DNA of 64,000 bases from Ignavibacteria bacterium (GTDB lineage Bacteria; Bacteroidota; Ignavibacteria; Tepidaquicellales; Tepidaquicellaceae), in the NCBI GenBank assembly GCA_028714695.1, contig JAQTLX010000004.1:106934-170933 (forward strand). The letters are read 5' to 3'. How positions within the stretch are numbered: position 1 is the stretch's first letter; each line of letters starts with the position of its first letter. The position numbers were made by a program, and so were the translations under genes. Positions 37,421-47,584 of the stretch are shown here, one piece after another. Under the pieces are notes generated by a model, which searched no databases, was not told where the DNA came from, and saw only the letters and a program-made list of their open reading frames with translations.

Positions 37421-38286
37421 TTATTATACAATAACTTATACTTAATAAATACGCCATATGCCCATAATAATTTTTTCAGTTTCGGTACACTAATTTTCTT
37501 TTCAAATATATTATAATCCCTTTTCTTTATATGCCCGAGAAGGTCAAAATAAATATGCTCCATTATTCGAGCAGGCAGCATTCTGCCCTTATCTTTTTTA
37601 GTCAAAAAACTGTCTGCCTGTGAGTAAAAATAAACAGCCCTTTCATATTCATACTTCATCAGTTTTCTGAAATTTTTATTGTAAATAAAGTTCTTAAGGT
37701 CTTCTTCGGTGTAATCAAACTCCCTCATGTCTTCGAGCGGCAGATAAATTCTTTCCTCTTCATAATCTTTCTTTACGTCACGCATTATATTGGTTAACTG
37801 AAGTGCAACTCCAAGATATTCGGCAAAACGCTTTATTTCGGGATTTTCATAACCGAATATTTCTATCGTCATTAGCCCAACGCTTGATGCCGCACAGTAA
37901 CAATACTCATAAAGATCTTCGAATGTTTCAAACCTTTTCTTATCAAGATCCATCTCCATCCCCCTGATTAAATCATAAAAAGGTTTATGGGGAATATTAA
38001 AAGTATCGATTTGTTTTTTCAGTTCAATGAAAAATTTATCGGTGCTTTCGTTTTTAAGAGCCTTATCAAGTTTATTTTTCCACTCATTAAGATTTCTTCT
38101 TTTAATGTCGGCGGGAACCGAAGTATCGTCCGCTATATCATCCGTAATTCTGCAGTACGCGTATACTATTCTCAATGCCTCCCTTTTCGGCTTAGGAAGA
38201 AAAACGGAAGAATAAAAGAAATTCGTCCTGCTTTTCTTCATAATGTTCAGGAAATCGTTGTTCATATTTTGTTCTTCGAATGTCAT
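37417..38286 (-). CDS. hpnD: Presqualene diphosphate synthase
   Basis: 289 residues. Squalene/phytoene synthase fold with aspartate-rich motifs ITDDIADD and IMRDVKKDY. HpnD joins two farnesyl diphosphates to presqualene diphosphate. It begins immediately after the hpnC stop and overlaps hpnE by 4 bp. The split of roles between HpnC and HpnD rests on gene order and the family's usual assignment. Confidence 0.9.
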   Translation of the reverse strand: MTFEEQNMNNDFLNIMKKSRTNFFYSSVFLPKPKREALRIVYAYCRITDDIADDTSVPADIKRRNLNEWKNKLDKALKNESTDKFFIELKKQIDTFNIPHKPFYDLIRGMEMDLDKKRFETFEDLYEYCYCAASSVGLMTIEIFGYENPEIKRFAEYLGVALQLTNIMRDVKKDYEEERIYLPLEDMREFDYTEEDLKNFIYNKNFRKLMKYEYERAVYFYSQADSFLTKKDKGRMLPARIMEHIYFDLLGHIKKRDYNIFEKKISVPKLKKLLWAYGVFIKYKLLYNK

Positions 38287-39114
38287 TCAGAATATCGCCT
38301 TTACGCCTATTAATATTTTTTGGTATGAACTGATTTTCACTCTTCTTGACAATACCTTATAATTCATTTTCTCTATCATTTTCAATATTGCCGTACCGCC
38401 GGCTATTATTGCTTTAATTTCAATTCTCAATCTCCCTTTCAGCATTTTCGTCAGCGGTTTGCCCTTCTGAAAAAGCATATAAGTATCATCCACAAGTTTA
38501 CCGATGAGTTTCTTGAAATTATCGCTTTCAATCCTTTCGAGCAGTTGTTCGATACTGTATCCGCATTTCTTCATTTCATCGAAAGGTATATAAATTCTGT
38601 TCATCTTCAAATCTCTGGAAACATCCTGCCAGAAGTTTGCTAACTGCAAAGCGGTACATACATAATCCGAGAGAATAAACATCTCTTTATTTTTCTCGTA
38701 ACTATAGCCGAATATTTGCAGTACCAGTCTGCCGACAGGATTGGCGGAATATTTTGAATATTCCAGAAGTTCCTCCCAATTATCGTATCTCGACTTTTCG
38801 CAATCCTGACTAAAGGCTTTTAAAAGATTCAATAAGTCATCTTTATTGATATGAAGAGTATTAATCGTGTCCAACAATGCAGTATATATATTCCTGAAAT
38901 GCAAATCGTCCTTAAACATTGTCTCGTCGAAGTCATTCAGGAGTTCAGCCATCTGCTCAAGTTTTCCAAGTTTCTCCTGCGGCTTCAGATAAACTGAATC
39001 CGCTATATTATCGCCTGTTCTTGCGAATGCGTAAATACTGTATATGTACTTACGTTTCTTTTTTGGAATGAAATATGACGCAACAGGAAAATTTTCATAG
39101 TTGCTTTTTGTCAT
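38287..39114 (-). CDS. hpnC: Hydroxysqualene synthase
   Basis: 275 residues. The same fold as HpnD with FARTGDNIAD and NFWQDVSRDL and the N-terminal ENFPVASYFIPK typical of HpnC. It converts presqualene diphosphate to hydroxysqualene. It is the first gene of the hpnCDE-activase operon. No squalene-hopene cyclase is in the window, so whether squalene goes to hopanoids, sterols or stays free cannot be told. Confidence 0.9.
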   Translation of the reverse strand: MTKSNYENFPVASYFIPKKKRKYIYSIYAFARTGDNIADSVYLKPQEKLGKLEQMAELLNDFDETMFKDDLHFRNIYTALLDTINTLHINKDDLLNLLKAFSQDCEKSRYDNWEELLEYSKYSANPVGRLVLQIFGYSYEKNKEMFILSDYVCTALQLANFWQDVSRDLKMNRIYIPFDEMKKCGYSIEQLLERIESDNFKKLIGKLVDDTYMLFQKGKPLTKMLKGRLRIEIKAIIAGGTAILKMIEKMNYKVLSRRVKISSYQKILIGVKAIF

Positions 39115-39245
39115 ATTTTCGCAATAAATATATGCCGCGTCGAGAAAACTGATGACTTTAGATTTAATTTTGCAAATGAATTAAAATAATAAATAATATA
39201 TATTAAATTATAAATGTAAACAGACAGAACATTAATTATTTATTT

Positions 39246-40160
39246 ATGCCTGAGATTATCACAATATTCGGCGGAACGGGGTTTTTGGGCGGAAAACTTG
39301 CCGCTGCGCTATGTGATAAATACATTATTAATATTGCAGCAAGGAATGTATCAGGTGGTATTATCGGTTTTGATAATGAAAATATCAGATTATTTAAAAT
39401 AGATGATACAATCGAATCCTATAAAAATGCGATATCAGGTTCTATAGCCGTTGTGAATTTCTCAGGTGCATCGATTGCAGGTAAAAGATGGTCAAAAGAA
39501 TACAAACAAACGATTTACGACAGCAGGATACTCACAACTCGAAAAATTGTTGAAGCGTTGAGTTTATGCGAAATCAAACCATCCGTACTTGTCAATACAT
39601 CCGCTTCCGGTTACTACGGAAACCGTTTCGACGAAAAACTGACGGAAGAATCGGGTCCCGGAAAAGATTTTCTGGCTAAACTTTGCGTGGATTGGGAAAA
39701 AGAAGCACTCGCCGCGAAAAGTTTGAATGTCAGAACTGTCTGCGTGAGAATCGGCTTCGTGCTTGATAAATATCAGGGCGGTCTGAAAGAACTGCTTACA
39801 CCGTTTAAGTATTTCGCGGGAAGTATATTGGGAAACGGCAGACAATATATGCCGTGGATACACATTGAGGATGTAATCGGCATATATCTGCACTCATTAT
39901 TCAATTCGTCTGTCAGCGGGGCTATAAACGCCGTCTCGCCGAATCCTGTGACGAACAGAGAATTCAGCAAAACTCTTGCAGGAGTAATGAAAAGACCATG
40001 TTTGTTCAGGGTTCCAGGATTCGCTCTTAAAATAATGGTGGGTGAATTTTCTGAATTTCTGCTGTCCGGACAGAAGATATTTCCCTTGAAGGCTGATACT
40101 TCAGGTTATAAATTCAGATATATTTTAATTAAAGAAGCGCTAACCGAAATATTAAAATAA
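39246..40160 (+). CDS. TIGR01777 family epimerase-like protein (YfcH/SulA-homologue family)
   Basis: 304 residues. Extended SDR Rossmann fold starting ITIFGGTGFLGG, with VVNFSGASIAGKRWS, NTSASGYYG and the RIGFVLDKYQGGL segment. The C-terminus (KIMVGEFSEFLLSGQKIFP) matches the DUF1731 region of this family. These are NAD(P)-dependent epimerase/reductase-like proteins with no confirmed substrate. The kinase-like gene follows after 2 bp, so the two are probably an operon. It diverges from hpnC. Confidence 0.88.
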   Translation: MPEIITIFGGTGFLGGKLAAALCDKYIINIAARNVSGGIIGFDNENIRLFKIDDTIESYKNAISGSIAVVNFSGASIAGKRWSKEYKQTIYDSRILTTRKIVEALSLCEIKPSVLVNTSASGYYGNRFDEKLTEESGPGKDFLAKLCVDWEKEALAAKSLNVRTVCVRIGFVLDKYQGGLKELLTPFKYFAGSILGNGRQYMPWIHIEDVIGIYLHSLFNSSVSGAINAVSPNPVTNREFSKTLAGVMKRPCLFRVPGFALKIMVGEFSEFLLSGQKIFPLKADTSGYKFRYILIKEALTEILK

Positions 40161-40162
40161 AA

Positions 40163-41167
40163 TTGGAAAAAATCAGAGAAAATATTATCACGGCATACTC
40201 AAGTCATTTTAAATCCGCACCTGTTAAAATCGAAGAGATTAAAAGAGGTGTTTCCGAAAAACTTATTTTAAGACTTGTAGGAGAGAAAAATACGGTAGTA
40301 GGTATTTATAACAAATACGTTAAAGAGACTACTGCATTTATAGAATTTACAAAGTCATTTGCCGCTCGGAAATTAAAAGTGCCCGATGTTCTTCATATAG
40401 AAAATAATAAGGAAATTTACTTCATCACGCATCTTGGGAAATTCACTCTCTATGATTATATAAAAAAGTCGCCGAACAGAAAAACGCTGATGAGCGTTTA
40501 CAGAAAAGTGCTCCAGGATTTAATAGATTTCCAGTTTTACGGCAGGGACTTGATTGATTTGCAGTACTGTTACGAAACTCAGTTCTTCGACAGGCATCAG
40601 ATATCATATGACATAAACAGATTTTATCATTATTTTCTTGATAAATGTTTATGTATAAATCCTATAATCAAAAAAGAAGAAGTTCTTGATTTGCTTGTTC
40701 CAAAAATTTTAGATACCCGGCTTTTCTTTATGTACAGGGACTTTCAGCCGAGAAACATTATCAAACAGGGAAACAATTTATTCTATGTTGATTATCAGTC
40801 TGGCAGACTCGGACCTCCGCAATACGACCTGATCTCATTTCTATATTCGGGCAGTATAGATGTGACACAGAAAGAAAGAAAGGAATTGATTAATTATTAT
40901 TACGCTAAATCGCACGGAAAACTTGGATTGGATGAAAAGAATTTCTATGAGAACCTTAAGTATTTTGCTCTGCTCAGGATTATGCAGATTCTGGGCAGTT
41001 ATTGTTATTCGGGATACGTTAAGGGGAAAAAAGATGTAATGAAAAAAATTCCTAAGGCAATTAGAAATCTAAAGACTTTGAAATTTGACGAGCCTGCCCT
41101 GAGCAGGCTGCAGAAATCCGTAATTAAATCTTATACTACTCGTATCTCAAAGCATCGATTGGGTTGA
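40163..41167 (+). CDS. Aminoglycoside phosphotransferase-fold kinase (AmgK-like)
   Basis: 334 residues, start TTG. The catalytic loop MYRDFQPRNI and the metal motif VDYQSGRLGPPQYD (where APH enzymes have the DFG-like Asp) are both present. In FCB bacteria this form is annotated as a phosphotransferase. Related AmgK enzymes phosphorylate cell-wall amino sugars in recycling; the substrate here is not shown. Its 3' end overlaps the convergent permease gene by 32 bp. Confidence 0.8.
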   Translation: MEKIRENIITAYSSHFKSAPVKIEEIKRGVSEKLILRLVGEKNTVVGIYNKYVKETTAFIEFTKSFAARKLKVPDVLHIENNKEIYFITHLGKFTLYDYIKKSPNRKTLMSVYRKVLQDLIDFQFYGRDLIDLQYCYETQFFDRHQISYDINRFYHYFLDKCLCINPIIKKEEVLDLLVPKILDTRLFFMYRDFQPRNIIKQGNNLFYVDYQSGRLGPPQYDLISFLYSGSIDVTQKERKELINYYYAKSHGKLGLDEKNFYENLKYFALLRIMQILGSYCYSGYVKGKKDVMKKIPKAIRNLKTLKFDEPALSRLQKSVIKSYTTRISKHRLG

Positions 41168-42368
41168 GTTTAGCCGCTTTGTATGCAGGATATACACCGA
41201 ATACTACGCCGACGAGTGTACAGATTATGAGTCCTATCAACACCCAATCAAGAGGTATTACAACTTTTGTATTGAGATAAATGCCCAATAAGTTCCCGGC
41301 AGAAATGCCGAGAATAATTCCGGTTATTCCGCCTATCTGGCACAAAATAATTGCCTCCACAAGGAACTGCGTCAGGATGTTGCTGCTCTTTGCTCCTATG
41401 GCTTTTCTGATTCCTATTTCTCTCGTACGCTCCGTTACCGATACAAGCATGATGTTCATTATGCCTATTCCTGCCGCGAGAAGCGCAATAAAGGAAATGA
41501 ATCCTGCACCGTATTTAAAATATTTCGTAAAACTGTTTACCGAATTAATCAGCGATTCGTTTGAATATATTTCGAAACTGTTATCTTCACCGGGTTTGTC
41601 TTTCCTGATAATTCTCATAACACTTATTACCTGTTCAACTGTTTCATCATAAGCCGCTTTTGCCGGCGCCTGAATTGCTATGTTCAATGAATAATTTGTA
41701 TTGCCGTAAATTTCTATCATCCTCGTTATCGGAATCAGCGCGATATTATCCTGACTCTGACCGAAACTCTCCCCTTTCGGCTCTAAAATACCGATTATCA
41801 TAAACTCGTTTTTATCCAGTATCATCTTCTTACCGACAGGATTGAGTTTTGGAAATAATTTATTTGCCACCTCCATGCCTATCACAGTTACGCTGGCACT
41901 GCTGTTCAACTCGTTTTCTGTGAACATTCGTCCTTCTTTTACCGAATATGTATTGCATGGGAGAAATCCCGGTATCGCGCCGCATAACTGCATGTTCGGG
42001 TTTGTGGCGTCCTGTCCGTATTTAAATACCCTGCCGCCTTTCCAGTATTCAAGCGATATATATTTGGGCAATGTCACTTTTTCAATCAGCCTCATACCCT
42101 GATCGTATGTTATATCCGGACGATTTCTGTATTTGGCTTTGCTGTGCGGATCTCCGAAATTCATTGCAGGAAATTTCTGAACCTGAAACGTATTGCTTCC
42201 TAACTGACTCAAACCCCCTTCAATACCCGCTTGCAGCGCGTCGAGCAAAGTCATAATCGCGATGATTGAAAATACACCAATTGTTATTCCCGCCAATGTG
42301 AGTATAGCCCGGAGTTTATTCTCCCGGATAGTGTTAACAGATAGTTTTATTGTTTCGCCTAATACCAA
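41136..42368 (-). CDS. MacB-type ABC transporter permease (second copy)
   Basis: 410 residues. An N-terminal membrane helix, a MacB periplasmic core of ~220 residues and three C-terminal helices with the FtsX motif (MLVSVTERTREIGIRKAIGA) and the final AYKAAKLNPIDALRYE. It is the last gene of the efflux operon and has no fused ATPase. Together with the next permease it could form a heterodimer with the separate ATPase. Confidence 0.9.
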   Translation of the reverse strand: MVLGETIKLSVNTIRENKLRAILTLAGITIGVFSIIAIMTLLDALQAGIEGGLSQLGSNTFQVQKFPAMNFGDPHSKAKYRNRPDITYDQGMRLIEKVTLPKYISLEYWKGGRVFKYGQDATNPNMQLCGAIPGFLPCNTYSVKEGRMFTENELNSSASVTVIGMEVANKLFPKLNPVGKKMILDKNEFMIIGILEPKGESFGQSQDNIALIPITRMIEIYGNTNYSLNIAIQAPAKAAYDETVEQVISVMRIIRKDKPGEDNSFEIYSNESLINSVNSFTKYFKYGAGFISFIALLAAGIGIMNIMLVSVTERTREIGIRKAIGAKSSNILTQFLVEAIILCQIGGITGIILGISAGNLLGIYLNTKVVIPLDWVLIGLIICTLVGVVFGVYPAYKAAKLNPIDALRYE

Positions 42369-42384
42369 ATTACATGTGATTTAA

Positions 42385-43611
42385 TTATTCATATCTTAAT
42401 GATTCAACGGGATCCATCTTTGCCGCATTATATGCAGGGAAAAATCCCGATAATACACCGAACATAAGTGAAATAAATATTCCCAATACGACCACCCATA
42501 AAGGCATCGCCGTGGGAAGAACAAAAGCGTTAATCAGCAGACTAATCGGGAACGAAATCGATAATCCGATAATTCCTCCCAAAAGGCATATAACTGTCGA
42601 TTCAACAAGAAACTGCATAAGAATTGTCCTGCGCTTAGCGCCTATCGCCTTTCGTATTCCGATTTCCTTGGTTCTCTCTTTTACGGAGACGAACATAATA
42701 TTCGCAATACCAACCGAACCTACAACTAATGATAACGATGTTATAAGCAGGCCTATTATTTTTATTAGTGATGTCAACTGGTCATAAGTATCTCTGAATG
42801 CCGATTGCTGATTCACTCCGAAATCATTTCTCTTTCCTAACGGTACTTTTCGCACTTTTCTCATTATCGAAGAAATTTCTTCCTTTGTTTCATCCAGATT
42901 TTTAACATCCATCGCTTTAACGTTTATAGACAGAGACCTTTTTGTACCGAAAATTTTAAAGAATCTTTCAATCGGAATTATTACTCTGTTGTCAAGGCTG
43001 AATAGACCGAGCATGCTTCCCTGCTTTTCAAGCACTCCGAGTATTCTGAACGAATAAGAACCGATTTTTATATCTTTTCCTACGGGGTCGACATTCTGAA
43101 AAAATGCATTCTTCACATCCATGCCTATCATGCAAACAGGATAAGCGCCCTCTGATTCCTTTGCAGTAAAGAATCTACCGTCATCCACGTTCACACTCAG
43201 CGTCCTCTGATATTCATCCGTACTACCGATAATAAACACGCTCTCAAGGTCAAGACTTCCGTATTTAACCGTCTGAGATGTGCCTACCGTAGGACATACT
43301 GCATCAGCCGTCATGGAATTGTTTTTGAGATACTCATACTGCTGCATGGTAATGTCTTTTCTGTTCCTGTAGACTTCGAAATCCTCATTTCCGAACCACT
43401 CAAACTTCTGAACGTACAGCACATCAGCGCCTACTGCGGCAATACTGCTTTCGAATGCTCTGTTAATTCCTTCAATAGCCGTCTGCATAAGCGTCACTGC
43501 GGTAATACCTATTACTATACCAAGTGTCGCGAGAAAGGACCTCATCTTGTGAGCAATAATCGCCTTGTAGGATATTAATATATTTTCTTTTATTTCTAGA
43601 AAAAAATTCAT
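42385..43611 (-). CDS. MacB-type ABC transporter permease (first copy)
   Basis: 408 residues with the same layout: N-terminal helix, MacB periplasmic domain, FtsX helices (MFVSVKERTKEIGIRKAIGAK) and PAYNAAKMDPVESLRYE at the end. It is clearly paralogous to the permease 16 bp downstream but diverged in the periplasmic part. It lies 21 bp after the ATPase gene. Confidence 0.9.
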   Translation of the reverse strand: MNFFLEIKENILISYKAIIAHKMRSFLATLGIVIGITAVTLMQTAIEGINRAFESSIAAVGADVLYVQKFEWFGNEDFEVYRNRKDITMQQYEYLKNNSMTADAVCPTVGTSQTVKYGSLDLESVFIIGSTDEYQRTLSVNVDDGRFFTAKESEGAYPVCMIGMDVKNAFFQNVDPVGKDIKIGSYSFRILGVLEKQGSMLGLFSLDNRVIIPIERFFKIFGTKRSLSINVKAMDVKNLDETKEEISSIMRKVRKVPLGKRNDFGVNQQSAFRDTYDQLTSLIKIIGLLITSLSLVVGSVGIANIMFVSVKERTKEIGIRKAIGAKRRTILMQFLVESTVICLLGGIIGLSISFPISLLINAFVLPTAMPLWVVVLGIFISLMFGVLSGFFPAYNAAKMDPVESLRYE

Positions 43612-43632
43612 CTGATTTTTATTTTCCGTGAA

Positions 43633-44316
43633 CTACTTGCTTGTTATGTCCGATTCGATTTCGCCGTCTCTGATTTTTACGATTCTGTTTGCATGCATTG
43701 CAATATCTTCTTCGTGTGTTACAATGATTATTGTATTGCCGTTATTGTTTAATTCTTTGAACAACGCCATTATTTCTTCTCCCGTTTTTGTGTCAAGATT
43801 CCCTGTCGGTTCATCCGCAAGTATAAGAGAAGGATGGTTAACAAGCGCTCTTGCCACGGAAACCCTTTGACGCTGCCCGCCCGAAAGTTCATTCGGTTTG
43901 TGCTTCATTCTGTCCCGAAGTCCGACATTTATAAGAGCCTCTTCTGCCCTTTGAATTCTCTCCGCTCTGGAAACGCCCGAATAAATCAAGGGCAACTCGA
44001 CATTATGAAGTGAATCGCTTCTCGGAAGAAGATTAAATGTCTGAAATACAAATCCGATTTCCTTGTTTCGTATTACTGCCAGTTCGTCGTCGTCCATGTC
44101 ATGTACGTCTTTTCCGTTTAAAATGTAATCACCCGAGGTCGGTGTATCGAGACAACCGATAATGTTCATCAATGTCGATTTTCCGGAACCCGACGGACCC
44201 ATGATTGCTATATATTCATTTTTTTCTATATCAAGATTCACGCCTCTGAGCGCATATAACTTCTCCTCGCCCATTTCGTAAACCTTCGTAATATTTTTTA
44301 TCTGAATAAGTTTCAT
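43633..44316 (-). CDS. ABC transporter ATP-binding protein (MacB/LolD type)
   Basis: 227 residues. Walker [12 protein letters not shown]-loop [11 protein letters not shown], signature [15 protein letters not shown] and Walker [13 protein letters not shown] are intact. The MacB/LolD-type insert is typical of mechanotransmission ABC systems. It energises the two downstream permeases and lies between them and the adaptor gene. Confidence 0.95.
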   Translation of the reverse strand: MKLIQIKNITKVYEMGEEKLYALRGVNLDIEKNEYIAIMGPSGSGKSTLMNIIGCLDTPTSGDYILNGKDVHDMDDDELAVIRNKEIGFVFQTFNLLPRSDSLHNVELPLIYSGVSRAERIQRAEEALINVGLRDRMKHKPNELSGGQRQRVSVARALVNHPSLILADEPTGNLDTKTGEEIMALFKELNNNGNTIIIVTHEEDIAMHANRIVKIRDGEIESDITSK

Positions 44317-44339
44317 TTGTATATTTTCAGTTGACCGAA

Positions 44340-45680
44340 TTATTCCTTATCGGATTTATTTTTTTTCTTTGAATTGTCCACTTTCACCTTCGCTCCGTTG
44401 TCAAGGTCCTTGTTGATTGCCTTAAAACTGCCTTTCACAACTTCTTCTTCGGGTGAAAGTCCTTCTATAATCTCAACATAAGCATCGTCACTGATTCCCG
44501 TCTTGACCTCCTTCTTTTTCGCAACTCCGTTTTCAATCACAAACACGATTTCTTTCGGCTTTATTTTCTTTTGTGATTTTGTTTCTTTTGAGTTGGTAAG
44601 GTTCTCAGGTTTATCTTTGTCGTTTTGCATTACAAAGCCCGTTGAATCGTCATCGCGTGTCGTTACCGATTGTATCGGAACAGCAAGTACGTCGCTCTTC
44701 TTGTTTACTTCTATGTCAACCGTGCAACTCATTCCGGGTCTCAGATCGAATCCCTGATCATTGAAAATTCTGATTTTCACGATGAAGTTTACAACTTCTT
44801 CCTGTGTTCCGAGTCCCTTTGCTGTTGCCGTGTTCGCAATTTCGTAAACATAACCCGTAAACACTTTATTCGGGAATGCATCAATCTGTATTCTTGCCGT
44901 ATCGCCTAATTTTATAAACGTTACATCGGTTTCTCCTACTTCCACCTGGCATTCCATTTTCGATAAGTCGGAAATTGTCATTATCTGCGAACCGATGTTA
45001 TAACTCGTTCCAAGGACTTTTTCACCCAATTCGTTGTTAAGTTGTGTTACTGTTCCCGACATGGGCGCATTAATTGTCGTCTTTGAAAGATCGTATTCCA
45101 CTGACGACAAAGAGGCTTTCTGCTGGTTAATCTGTGCTTTGACAGTATTTATCTGCGCCAGCGAACCGTCATAATTTGCCTGCGCTGTTTCCAGATCGCT
45201 TGTCGAAGCAAGACCTTTGCTGTACAAATCTTTTACTCTCTGCAGGTCAAGTTCGAATTTCCTCAGATTAACTTCCTGCGATTTGATGTTGCTTTCATAA
45301 ACCTTCATTGCTGCATATTGTTGCTTTAACTGCGGAAAATATGCATCGGGTCTAATCTTTACAAGAAGGTCCCCTGCCTTTACGTCATCGCCCTCTTTAA
45401 AAGGCAGCGATATTATTTCACCGCTTACTTCCGCGCTGATATTTACCTTTGTTTCGGACTGCACTTTGCCGGTCGCCGTGACAATCTGAGTTATATTCTG
45501 CTTCTTTATTTTCTCAGTCTGCACTTCGACTACTTTCTCTTTCTTTCCCGATACAATAACAGCAATAACCACGAGAAGTAACAATACTGCCGCGCTTATC
45601 CATAAGAATTTTTTCTTCTTATTCTTTTTTTTCTTTTTACTTCCGTTTTGAACTTCCGGTGTATTTTTAATATCTGCCAT
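44340..45680 (-). CDS. Periplasmic adaptor (MacA/HlyD-like membrane fusion protein)
   Basis: 446 residues. A Lys-rich cytoplasmic start, a membrane helix ([20 protein letters not shown]), the lipoyl/barrel-sandwich hybrid ([19 protein letters not shown]), a coiled-coil hairpin (~115-190) and beta-barrel and membrane-proximal domains. A Lys/Ser-rich stretch (~355-375) and a Lys-rich tail (KKKNKSDKE) are low complexity. It bridges the inner-membrane MacB complex to the TolC protein encoded just upstream. Confidence 0.92.
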   Translation of the reverse strand: MADIKNTPEVQNGSKKKKKNKKKKFLWISAAVLLLLVVIAVIVSGKKEKVVEVQTEKIKKQNITQIVTATGKVQSETKVNISAEVSGEIISLPFKEGDDVKAGDLLVKIRPDAYFPQLKQQYAAMKVYESNIKSQEVNLRKFELDLQRVKDLYSKGLASTSDLETAQANYDGSLAQINTVKAQINQQKASLSSVEYDLSKTTINAPMSGTVTQLNNELGEKVLGTSYNIGSQIMTISDLSKMECQVEVGETDVTFIKLGDTARIQIDAFPNKVFTGYVYEIANTATAKGLGTQEEVVNFIVKIRIFNDQGFDLRPGMSCTVDIEVNKKSDVLAVPIQSVTTRDDDSTGFVMQNDKDKPENLTNSKETKSQKKIKPKEIVFVIENGVAKKKEVKTGISDDAYVEIIEGLSPEEEVVKGSFKAINKDLDNGAKVKVDNSKKKNKSDKE

Positions 45681-45690
45681 ATAGTTTAGA

Positions 45691-47034
45691 TTAATACTTT
45701 AATATTCCTGATAAATATTCAATTTGCTTTTGTGTCAAAAGAAAATTGTATAAAAAATTGATTCTGCTTATTTTCAGATTATTCAGATTTGTCGTCGCTA
45801 CCTGAACGTCAAGCAGTGTTCCGTAACCGATTCTAAAATTCTCTTCAGACAGTAGTTTGTCCTGCTCTGCCGAAATGATATTCCTGTCCGTTATTTCTAT
45901 TTGTTTATACGCTGTCTCTAAGTCCAGTAAGGCTTTCTTTAAATCAGTCCTTATCAGTCTTTCCAGTTTTATCAGGTCTTCTTTTTTCTGCTTAATGTTA
46001 ACCTGATATGTTTCCGAAACTACTTCGGTCTGGAATCCCTGAAAAATAGGATAACTCAATGTAAGCCCGAATGTCAATACCTTGCTCTGGTCAATCTCGT
46101 TTAATTTCGGTCCGTTAAAACTGTAATTGCCGAATGCCGATAATGTCGGAAACCACAAACTTTTGTTCGCTATGCTCAATTTCGATTCGTTTATTCCAAT
46201 ATCCAGTTTTGCTGCCTTATAATCATATCTTGTATTCAGCGCGCTCTGAACAAGAGCATCGAAGTTGGAATATCTGGTTATTATCGCTTTCTGATCGCTT
46301 GATTGCTCAGGAACAAAAATTGTCGATGCATCTAACTGAATCTCTTTAGATACATCTTCATTCATTGTGCTGAGAAGGTCAACTTTCGCTTTCGATAGAT
46401 CATTTCCCGATGATTCCACGCTTAACTCATTTTGAGCAACCTGTACATCCTGTTTGTAAACATCCGAAAGCGTCTTTTTGCCGACATTCACGTATTCCTT
46501 AATTTTTGACAATTGATCTTTTGAAACGCTGAGATTTTCCTGATTTGCCTGAAGTATTTTTTCCTTTTTTAGAACGTCAAAGAATGACTGGTATACACCT
46601 ATTATAATATCGTACTTTGCCTGCTCAAGTCCTGTCCGCAGAGATGTAATGCTCTGTTTCTGTAAATCTATATTTTCATAATTAGCAAATCCATTATATA
46701 GTGTAACTTGAGAATTCAATCCAAGACTGAAATTATCAGACGAAGTATTGTAAGAACTGTAAGTAATCGGCAAACCGTTAACATAAGACACTCCGCCTTT
46801 ATTATATGTATTATTTCTCGTCCATTGTCCGGAAAACGATAAAGACGGGAATAATTCGCCGTAAGCCGTTTTCAGATTCAGTTCCTGAAGGGAAATGTTA
46901 TTCGAAATCGAACTTACAGTCAGACTGTTGTTTAATGCGGTTCTGACAGTCTTATTCAAATCGTAGTTTTCCTGCGAGAATGCCGAAGCAATTGGAAGAA
47001 TAACGAGAAGAATCAGAACAAAAGCTTTTTTCAT
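45691..47034 (-). CDS. TolC-family outer-membrane efflux protein
   Basis: 447 residues from the ATG at 47034, which opens a signal peptide (MKKAFVLILLVILPIASAFSQ). Upstream in-frame ATGs at 47112 and 47094 would add a non-signal leader. Two repeated coiled-coil/beta-strand halves (~30-240 and ~250-445) match the TolC/OEP fold. The gene order TolC, adaptor, ATPase, permease, permease defines a tripartite efflux system whose substrate is unknown. Confidence 0.9.
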   Translation of the reverse strand: MKKAFVLILLVILPIASAFSQENYDLNKTVRTALNNSLTVSSISNNISLQELNLKTAYGELFPSLSFSGQWTRNNTYNKGGVSYVNGLPITYSSYNTSSDNFSLGLNSQVTLYNGFANYENIDLQKQSITSLRTGLEQAKYDIIIGVYQSFFDVLKKEKILQANQENLSVSKDQLSKIKEYVNVGKKTLSDVYKQDVQVAQNELSVESSGNDLSKAKVDLLSTMNEDVSKEIQLDASTIFVPEQSSDQKAIITRYSNFDALVQSALNTRYDYKAAKLDIGINESKLSIANKSLWFPTLSAFGNYSFNGPKLNEIDQSKVLTFGLTLSYPIFQGFQTEVVSETYQVNIKQKKEDLIKLERLIRTDLKKALLDLETAYKQIEITDRNIISAEQDKLLSEENFRIGYGTLLDVQVATTNLNNLKISRINFLYNFLLTQKQIEYLSGILKY

Positions 47035-47179
47035 TAAAGTTATTGATTTATTATTAATTAGATAAACGGTTATTATGCCAAAAGGTTTCATCATATTATC
47101 ATATTTGAACATAATTTTTACCCTTAATTTTAATTATTTTATGGATATTATAATAAAAATTAATTGAAATAATATTCAT

Positions 47180-47584
47180 ATGCTATACATAACAAGAAAA
47201 GAGCATTTTTCGTCCTCACATATACTCCGTAATCTCAATATTTCGGAAACGGAAAATAAAGATTTATTCGGAAAATGCAATAATTTTCACGGGCACAACT
47301 ATTATCTGGAAGTTACCATAAAAGGCACGCCTGACGCTAAAAGCGGATATGTAATGGACCTTAAAATCATGAATAGAATTATTATGGAAGAAGTTATCGA
47401 TTTGGTTGACCATAAATTCCTTAATGAACTGCCGATGTTCAAAGATATTATACCAACTACCGAAAATATCGCCATTGTGTTCTGGAATATTCTGAAAACT
47501 AAACTCAAAGGCGATAACTATTGCCTGCATTCAATTAAATTATTCGAAACGGAGAAAAACTCGGTACTATATGAAGGAGATTAA
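47180..47584 (+). CDS. queD: 6-carboxytetrahydropterin synthase
   Basis: 134 residues. Zinc-binding histidines in HFSSSHIL and NFHGHNY, catalytic Cys in KCNNFHGH, then DHKFLNE and PTTENIA. QueD converts dihydroneopterin triphosphate to 6-carboxy-tetrahydropterin in queuosine synthesis; a pterin synthase (PTPS) role is the alternative. No other que gene is nearby. The TrmH-type gene starts 14 bp before its end. Confidence 0.9.
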   Translation: MLYITRKEHFSSSHILRNLNISETENKDLFGKCNNFHGHNYYLEVTIKGTPDAKSGYVMDLKIMNRIIMEEVIDLVDHKFLNELPMFKDIIPTTENIAIVFWNILKTKLKGDNYCLHSIKLFETEKNSVLYEGD

